A stretch of 8,790 bases of DNA from the NCBI GenBank assembly GCA_947302065.1, contig CAMYUO010000050.1, positions 1 to 8,790 on the forward strand. Direction: 5' to 3'. The translations under genes were made by a program, and so were the position numbers. Source of the stretch: an uncultured Clostridia bacterium (lineage in GTDB: Bacteria; Bacillota; Clostridia; Oscillospirales; Ruminococcaceae). Shown piece by piece: positions 5,905 to 8,790 of this stretch. The notes under the pieces were generated by a model. The model was given only the letters and a program-made list of their open reading frames with translations, was not told the DNA's origin and searched no databases. Each line of letters starts with the position of its first letter. The first letter of the stretch is position 1.

Positions 5905-5908
5905 TATA

Positions 5909-5937
5909 AGTATAACAGATTGATTTCAAAAATGCAA
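5909..5937 (-). promoter_or_regulatory. Promoter of the DUF3592-like gene
   Basis: On the minus strand, TTGCAT (5937-5932), a 17-base spacer and TATACT (5914-5909), with TGT before the -10. A slightly different -35, TTGAAA, lies 8 bases downstream but has a poor spacing. Confidence 0.75.
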
Positions 5938-5976
5938 CAGCTGATTTACAGTTCGGAGAAAATTCGGTTTTTCGTA

Positions 5977-6005
5977 TTGACATCTGCGAATTAACGTGCT
6001 ATCTT
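5977..6005 (+). promoter_or_regulatory. Strong forward promoter with no protein gene behind it
   Basis: A consensus TTGACA (5977-5982), a 17-base spacer and TATCTT (6000-6005), with TGC before the -10. It diverges from the promoter at 5909-5937. The next plus-strand protein gene begins 1.8 kb away and has its own promoter. This promoter therefore most likely drives the structured RNA that begins near 6012. Confidence 0.75.
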
Positions 6006-6206
6006 ATTGGCAAAGACACGACAGTTGTCTTTCAACACGCAGCAACAGGACTTTCTCAGGCGGTGCATGCAGATGCTGCCACCTTTCCATCTGCACTTGT
6101 CCCCGAGGATCCCTGCTGATTATATACTTTTACCTCCGATATTCCTGCGGCTGTTATGCTGTGCAGCGGCAGGCAAGTCAGAAACCAACAGCTTTTCATA
6201 CACGAA

Positions 6207-6240
6207 GAAGACCCATACCAGCAGGTACGGGTCTTCTGCT
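6207..6240 (+). terminator. First terminator-like hairpin of the candidate RNA
   Basis: GAAGACCC (6207-6214) pairs with GGGTCTTC (6229-6236). After one mismatch, TACC/GGTA extends it around an AGCA loop. The following TGCTTTC is a weak T-tract. Confidence 0.5.
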
Positions 6241-6254
6241 TTCAGAAATCAGAA

Positions 6255-6289
6255 CGCTGCGCTGTCAGATGTGAGAGCGCAGCGCTTTT
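6255..6289 (+). terminator. Second terminator-like hairpin of the candidate RNA
   Basis: CGCTGCGCT (6255-6263) pairs perfectly with AGCGCAGCG (6276-6284) around a 12-base loop and is followed by CTTTTC. It is the better candidate for the transcript end in this direction. On the minus strand no T-tract follows it. Confidence 0.55.
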
Positions 6290-6369
6290 CAGAAGCAAGA
6301 AACAGGTCTATAAAGCTAATTCCGGAACCAAGGTCTTGCCTCTTGTTTTCGGTTTTCTCGCATATATTC

Positions 6370-6404
6370 GGGGCTTTCCGCAAATTTGCGCCCGTCCGAG
6401 CCCC
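6370..6404. other. Isolated compound hairpin in the intergenic region
   Basis: An outer stem GGGGCT/AGCCCC (6370-6375 with 6399-6404) encloses the perfect 12-base palindrome CGCAAATTTGCG (6379-6390). It lies in the 5848-6520 stretch, between the candidate RNA and the SPFH gene terminator, with no gene of its own. Its role is unknown. Nothing else recognisable lies in 6290-6440. Confidence 0.4.
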
Positions 6405-6444
6405 TTCGGATACATAACTTAAAACTATTTGATGGCTTACCGCT

Positions 6445-6465
6445 TCTAACCTCTAACCTCTCACC
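6445..6465. repeat. Heptamer tandem repeat TCTAACC x3
   Basis: TCTAACC (6445-6451), TCTAACC (6452-6458) and TCTCACC (6459-6465), followed by a degenerate fourth copy starting TCTGATA. It lies just upstream of the hairpin at 6477-6510. Confidence 0.6.
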
Positions 6466-6476
6466 TCTGATACTCT

Positions 6477-6510
6477 AAAAGCCTCACCCCCGAGCGGGTA
6501 TGAGGCTTTT
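6477..6510 (-). terminator. Terminator of the SPFH gene (nearly symmetrical)
   Basis: AAAAGCCTCA (6477-6486) pairs perfectly with TGAGGCTTTT (6501-6510), with a further CCC/GGG inside. It starts 10 bases past the stop of the minus-strand SPFH gene, and the four T of the minus-strand transcript are the end of the stem. It could also stop plus-strand read-through from the candidate RNA. Confidence 0.8.
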
Positions 6511-6520
6511 GTGTTAATTA

Positions 6521-7450
6521 TCAGTTTGCCTTTGGAGGTGTGCTGCCGCTGTCATCGTCGATGCCGAGAGATATCAGCGGGTTAGCGCTGCTTGCGACTT
6601 TCGGAACGACGCCGTTCCACTTCTCTATCGTCTGATACTGGATCAGCGAAGGATTGATCGAAGCGGAAATGGTCTTGTTAGCCTCTGCCTGAGCATCAGC
6701 CTTTGCCTTGATAGCCTTTGCTTCTGCCTCTGCTGCAACTACTCTGTTCTTTGCATCTGCTTCAGCCTGGATGACCTTTTTCTTTGCCTCTGCCTCGGCA
6801 ACAACTATCTCCTGGTTCTGCTCAGTCCTTGTCTTGATAAGGTTCTGCTCAGCGACCTGCTTTGCCTCGATAGCATCGTTGAATTCCTTGGAGAAATCAA
6901 AGTTTACGATGTTGAACTTTTCGATCTCGATGCCGTATTCGGACACCTTGCCCTCAAGCTCGACCTTTATTTCCTCTGCAACGCTTGCACGCTGTGAGAT
7001 GAGCTGCTCGGCATTATACTTAGCGCAGACGCTCTTCATACCTTCCTGAACGGTAGGCATCAGGATAACGTCTTTGTAGTCAACACCGATCTCTCTGAAT
7101 ATCCTTGCGGATGCTTCACTGCGGATACGGTAGTTGACAGCGATCTTTGTGGAAACTGCCTGCAGGTCTTTGGAGACTGCATCAGCAGTTGTCTCATAGA
7201 TCTGGATCTTGTTTGAGATTATCTCTACCTTCTGTGCAAAGGGAATGACAAAGTGCAGACCCTCTGTCAGTGAGGTATCGGATACCTCGCCGAACGTCGT
7301 TACAACGCCTGTGCAGCCTGCGGGCACTATCTTGATGGACATTATCACCGAGACAACTGCCAGAGCTGCAACAACAGCGATCAGGATTATCAGCGGAGTC
7401 TTGCCGCTCTTGCCGCCTTTTTTCATATCGATTACTCTTTCTTCGCTCAT
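6521..7450 (-). CDS. SPFH / band 7 (prohibitin-like) membrane protein
   Basis: The 309-residue protein has a polar, Lys-rich N-terminus, one membrane helix (about 18-38), an SPFH (band 7, prohibitin-homology) domain (about 40-200; V-P-A-G-C-T-G-V-V-T-T-F-G, L-T-E-G-L-H-F-V-I-P-F, A-V-N-Y-R-I) and a long Ala/Glu/Lys coiled coil (about 195-258) with repeated AEAEAK-type units. A short C-terminal tail, I-D-D-D-S-G-S-T-P-P-K-A-N, follows. SPFH proteins form large ring- or cage-like oligomers on the membrane that organise lipids and modulate proteases such as FtsH (HflK/HflC) or scaffold other complexes. Order and length resemble the prohibitin/HflC type rather than flotillin. There is no NfeD or second SPFH gene next to it. 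The ATG at 7450 follows AAAGGA with 7 bases of spacing. Single-gene unit with promoter 7537-7565 and terminator 6477-6510. Confidence 0.9.
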   Translation of the reverse strand: MSEERVIDMKKGGKSGKTPLIILIAVVAALAVVSVIMSIKIVPAGCTGVVTTFGEVSDTSLTEGLHFVIPFAQKVEIISNKIQIYETTADAVSKDLQAVSTKIAVNYRIRSEASARIFREIGVDYKDVILMPTVQEGMKSVCAKYNAEQLISQRASVAEEIKVELEGKVSEYGIEIEKFNIVNFDFSKEFNDAIEAKQVAEQNLIKTRTEQNQEIVVAEAEAKKKVIQAEADAKNRVVAAEAEAKAIKAKADAQAEANKTISASINPSLIQYQTIEKWNGVVPKVASSANPLISLGIDDDSGSTPPKAN

Positions 7451-7489
7451 AGTCTTTTCCTTTCTGACTGTGGTTCTCCCCGTATTTTC

Positions 7490-7503
7490 GGAATGTACAT
7501 TCC
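7490..7503. other. Perfect 14-base palindrome in the SPFH leader
   Basis: GGAATGTACATTCC reads the same on both strands. It lies about 27 bases after the expected transcription start (near 7530) and 40 bases before the ATG at 7450. A short CCTG/CAGG inverted repeat (7502-7505 with 7511-7514) overlaps its edge. It could be an operator for a dimeric regulator or part of a leader hairpin. Confidence 0.4.
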
Positions 7504-7536
7504 TGGCCGTCAGGTCTTATCCTTTCGGTTTAGCAT

Positions 7537-7565
7537 AGTATAACACGAAAGCAGTTTTTTTGCAA
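7537..7565 (-). promoter_or_regulatory. Promoter of the SPFH gene
   Basis: On the minus strand, TTGCAA (7565-7560), a 17-base spacer and TATACT (7542-7537), with TGT before the -10. The leader is about 80 bases long. Confidence 0.75.
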
Positions 7566-7571
7566 AGTCAC

Positions 7572-7601
7572 GGGGAGCAAAGGGGAACAAAAGGGAACGG
7601 A
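7572..7601. repeat. Decamer tandem repeat, GGGGAACAAA type, x3
   Basis: GGGGAGCAAA (7572-7581), GGGGAACAAA (7582-7591) and AGGGAACGGA (7592-7601). It lies immediately upstream of the SPFH promoter, in the 367-base spacer between the two genes. Confidence 0.55.
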
Positions 7602-7622
7602 CTAAATTGATATATCGCATAG

Positions 7623-7662
7623 TTTTCTCGCTGTTTCTCACTCGTTCTCGCTCATGCTCGCT
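7623..7662. repeat. Decamer tandem repeat, TTCTCGCT type, x4
   Basis: Four in-register 10-base units end in TCTCGCT, TCTCACT, TCTCGCT and GCTCGCT (7623-7632, 7633-7642, 7643-7652, 7653-7662). The array is pyrimidine-rich and lies 20 bases after the purine-rich GGGGAACAAA array. No gene covers it. Confidence 0.55.
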
Positions 7663-7695
7663 TTTTCAAAAACAAGCGGGATATGCGGTCTTTGA

Positions 7696-7726
7696 GCCGA
7701 AATCGGCGCATCAGCGTGATATGCGC
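7696..7726. other. Overlapping inverted repeats before the epimerase promoter
   Basis: GCCGA/TCGGC (7696-7700 with 7703-7707) overlaps a longer stem in which GCGCATCA (7706-7713) pairs with 7717-7726 with a two-base bulge. Both arms lie within 60 bases upstream of the -35 box of the promoter at 7755. It may be operator-like or a remnant repeat. Confidence 0.35.
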
Positions 7727-7754
7727 AGTTTGTCCGCATGATGCTTTATGGCTA

Positions 7755-7783
7755 TTGAAATACGTCTGAAAATATGTTATCAT
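7755..7783 (+). promoter_or_regulatory. Promoter of the aldose-epimerase-like gene
   Basis: TTGAAA (7755-7760), a 17-base spacer and TATCAT (7778-7783), with TGT before the -10. Transcription should begin near 7790, so the leader is under 30 bases and consists mainly of the ribosome binding site GGGAGG (7804-7809). Confidence 0.8.
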
Positions 7784-7817
7784 CTAAATAACGACAAAAA
7801 ATCGGGAGGTAAGAACT

Positions 7818-8669
7818 ATGCTTTACACGATAAAAAACGACAGGCTGGAGGTGTCGGCAGACACGTTCGGCGCAGAGCTTCACTCGGTCAGACTTGACGG
7901 AAAAGAGTATCTGTGGCAGTGCGGCGATGCGTGGAAACGCTATGCACCGATACTGTTCCCGTTCATCTGCTCGCCTAAGGACAGGGCATACACCGCAAAG
8001 GGACAGCCTTTTAAGATGAAAGGCAACCACGGCTTTGCGAGGGATATGGAGTTTGCGTTCAAGGCGCAGACGGAAAACTCGCTGAGCTTTGTGCTGACAG
8101 AGAACGCCGAGTCGCTTGCGCAGTACCCTTACAAGTTCACGCTCGAGGTGAGATATACGATAGAGGGAAACCGCCTGCGTGTCGAGAATCTTGTGACAGG
8201 CGGCGAGGATATGTATTTCTATCTCGGTGCGCACCCGGCGTTCAGCTGCACGCTGGCTGACGGCGACACGCTCAGCGACTATTACGTTGAGTTCGACGAA
8301 AGCGAGCACATCACGCAGGTCATCGGCGGCGAACAGGTCACGCTCGTTGAAAACGGCAGTGTGCTTGAAATGTCAAGGGAGCTTTTTGACAACGACTCTA
8401 TACCGCTGGAATACCCGAACTCAAAGGCTGTCTCGCTCAAATCCAGAAACAGCGAGCATTATGTGCGTATGGAGTACCCCGTGAGCGACTGCATAACCGT
8501 GTGGTCACCGACAGGCGATGACAGGGCGCAGTTCGTCTGCCTTGAGCCGTGGACAAGCGTGCCGACGTTCTATGATGACGACTTTGAGGCTATCGAGGAT
8601 AAACCGCACGCAATAAAGATAAACAATGGCGAGACATATAGGTATTACTACGATATCATACTGTATTGA
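7818..8669 (+). CDS. Aldose 1-epimerase family protein (LacX-like)
   Basis: This 283-residue cytoplasmic protein belongs to the galactose mutarotase-like superfamily, which interconverts alpha and beta anomers of sugars. Visible motifs are W-K-R-Y-A-P-I-L-F-P-F-I (39-50), GNHGFARD with His71, LGAHPAF with His139 and the C-terminal CLEPW with Glu243. These match the two histidines and general-base glutamate expected of the family. The R-x-x-P-I-L-F-P and HGFARD pattern points to the LacX-like branch rather than classical GalM, and the length is right for that branch. The real substrate of this branch is uncertain (hexose or hexose phosphate). No sugar transport or catabolic genes are adjacent. 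The ATG has GGGAGG with 8 bases of spacing and its own promoter at 7755-7783. It ends in the hairpins at 8691-8763. Confidence 0.88.
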   Translation: MLYTIKNDRLEVSADTFGAELHSVRLDGKEYLWQCGDAWKRYAPILFPFICSPKDRAYTAKGQPFKMKGNHGFARDMEFAFKAQTENSLSFVLTENAESLAQYPYKFTLEVRYTIEGNRLRVENLVTGGEDMYFYLGAHPAFSCTLADGDTLSDYYVEFDESEHITQVIGGEQVTLVENGSVLEMSRELFDNDSIPLEYPNSKAVSLKSRNSEHYVRMEYPVSDCITVWSPTGDDRAQFVCLEPWTSVPTFYDDDFEAIEDKPHAIKINNGETYRYYYDIILY

Positions 8670-8690
8670 TCAGATCCAGAAACACGATAG

Positions 8691-8734
8691 TCAAGCCCTG
8701 AGGGCTTGAGAACGGCGACGTTACCGCAGGGTAA
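8691..8734 (+). other. Two hairpins between the epimerase stop and its terminator
   Basis: TCAAGCCC (8691-8698) pairs perfectly with GGGCTTGA (8702-8709), and TTACC (8721-8725) pairs with GGTAA (8730-8734). Neither is followed by a T-tract, so they more likely protect the 3' end or belong to a dispersed palindrome cluster. Confidence 0.5.
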
Positions 8735-8768
8735 GGGAACGCCCTCTCTTGCAGGGCGTTCCCTCTTT
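8735..8768 (+). terminator. Terminator of the aldose-epimerase-like gene
   Basis: GGGAACGCCCT (8735-8745) pairs perfectly with AGGGCGTTCCC (8753-8763), an 11-bp stem with a CTCTTGC loop, followed by TCTTT. The stem is strong and the T-tract short. It abuts the CAGTCC hairpin repeat. Confidence 0.75.
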
Positions 8769-8771
8769 AAA

Positions 8772-8790
8772 AACAGTCCACCGGACTGTT
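8772..8790. repeat. CAGTCC hairpin repeat, complete copy at the window end
   Basis: AACAGTCC (8772-8779) and GGACTGTT (8783-8790) are exact inverted copies around ACC, preceded by A bases. The last ten bases equal the first ten of the window, so both edges of the window lie in copies of the same palindrome. Confidence 0.65.

Larger units (their letters stand above)
6012..6289 (+). ncRNA. Candidate standalone structured small RNA
   Basis: Behind the strong promoter lie five successive hairpins: a 7-bp stem at the very 5' end (6012-6018 with 6026-6032), an 8-bp stem TGCAGATG/CATCTGCA (6068-6075 with 6088-6095), a 10-bp stem with one mismatch (6144-6153 with 6164-6173) and two terminator-like stems (6207-6236, 6255-6284). 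The parts predicted unpaired are rich in C and U: CCACCTTTC in a loop (6079-6087), TGTCCCC (6098-6104) and ACCTCC (6132-6137). These resemble the anti-Shine-Dalgarno motifs of Gram-positive trans-acting sRNAs. No reading frame here has a ribosome binding site or recognisable protein. I could not fit it to 6S RNA, SRP RNA, RNase P RNA or tmRNA. The 3' end could be at about 6240 or 6289. Confidence 0.45.

Noticed and set aside
6012..6240. 6S RNA
   Set aside because: Length is in range, but I find only a poor closing stem (GCAAAGAC at 6010 with 6231-6239, one bulge) and a series of separate hairpins rather than one long rod with a central bubble.
6007..6422. Open reading frames on the plus strand (136 and 88 codons) in the region of the candidate RNA
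   Set aside because: The TTG and ATG starts lack ribosome binding sites, the translations resemble no family, the composition differs from real genes here, and the frames run through five hairpins and two terminator-like stems.
6445..6465. CRISPR array
   Set aside because: Units are 7 bases with no spacers and no cas genes nearby; the same applies to the other short tandem repeats.
1..8790. A circular element closed by the shared ten bases at both ends
   Set aside because: A ten-base overlap inside a repeated palindrome is not evidence of circularity, and there is no replication, mobilisation or partition gene.

Overview
The window looks like a piece of a Gram-positive gut or rumen Clostridia genome, most likely Ruminococcus or a close relative (Oscillospirales). 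This rests on the AAAGGA/GGAGG-type ribosome binding sites, the Firmicutes-only protein families (DUF6106-like, a Thr-rich FN3 plus C39-type surface protein) and the many small palindromic and short tandem repeats between genes. The genus is an inference. There is no mobile element, phage gene, CRISPR array, tRNA or rRNA. All eight protein genes look intact.

Layout. 1-136: the arm of a CAGTCC hairpin repeat and a cluster of four hairpins. 137-937 (-): amidohydrolase-2 family metal hydrolase, read from a TTG start. A divergent promoter pair (982-1076) separates it from a two-gene operon on the + strand: a DUF6106-like membrane protein (1121-1684) and the NAD(P)H-hydrate repair enzyme Nnr (1697-3214), which ends in a strong terminator. 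A Cys-rich lipoprotein (3353-3865, +) converges on a membrane-anchored FN3 / C39-like cysteine peptidase (3890-5194, -). Next is a small DUF3592-like membrane protein (5440-5847, -). Between it and the next gene, 5848-6520 holds no convincing protein gene. It does contain a strong forward promoter followed by five hairpins, which I read as a candidate standalone small RNA. Then come an SPFH/band-7 (prohibitin-like) membrane protein (6521-7450, -), a 367-base spacer with two decamer tandem arrays, and an aldose-1-epimerase-like protein (7818-8669, +). The window closes with a terminator and another CAGTCC hairpin.

How the genes work together. Apart from the DUF6106-nnr operon, the genes are single transcription units, each with its own promoter and most with a visible terminator. 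The functions are housekeeping: metabolite repair, sugar anomer interconversion, membrane organisation and surface proteolysis. I see no multi-gene pathway or defence system.

The most interesting signals are non-coding. First is the candidate C-rich small RNA at about 6012-6289, whose predicted unpaired segments carry anti-Shine-Dalgarno motifs; one can pair across the ribosome binding site of the epimerase gene. Second, all seven promoters I can identify have exactly a 17-base spacer and a TG[C/T] extended -10. Third, the intergenic regions are dense with palindromes, heptamer repeats and decamer repeats. All of these are readings by eye and have not been computed or searched.
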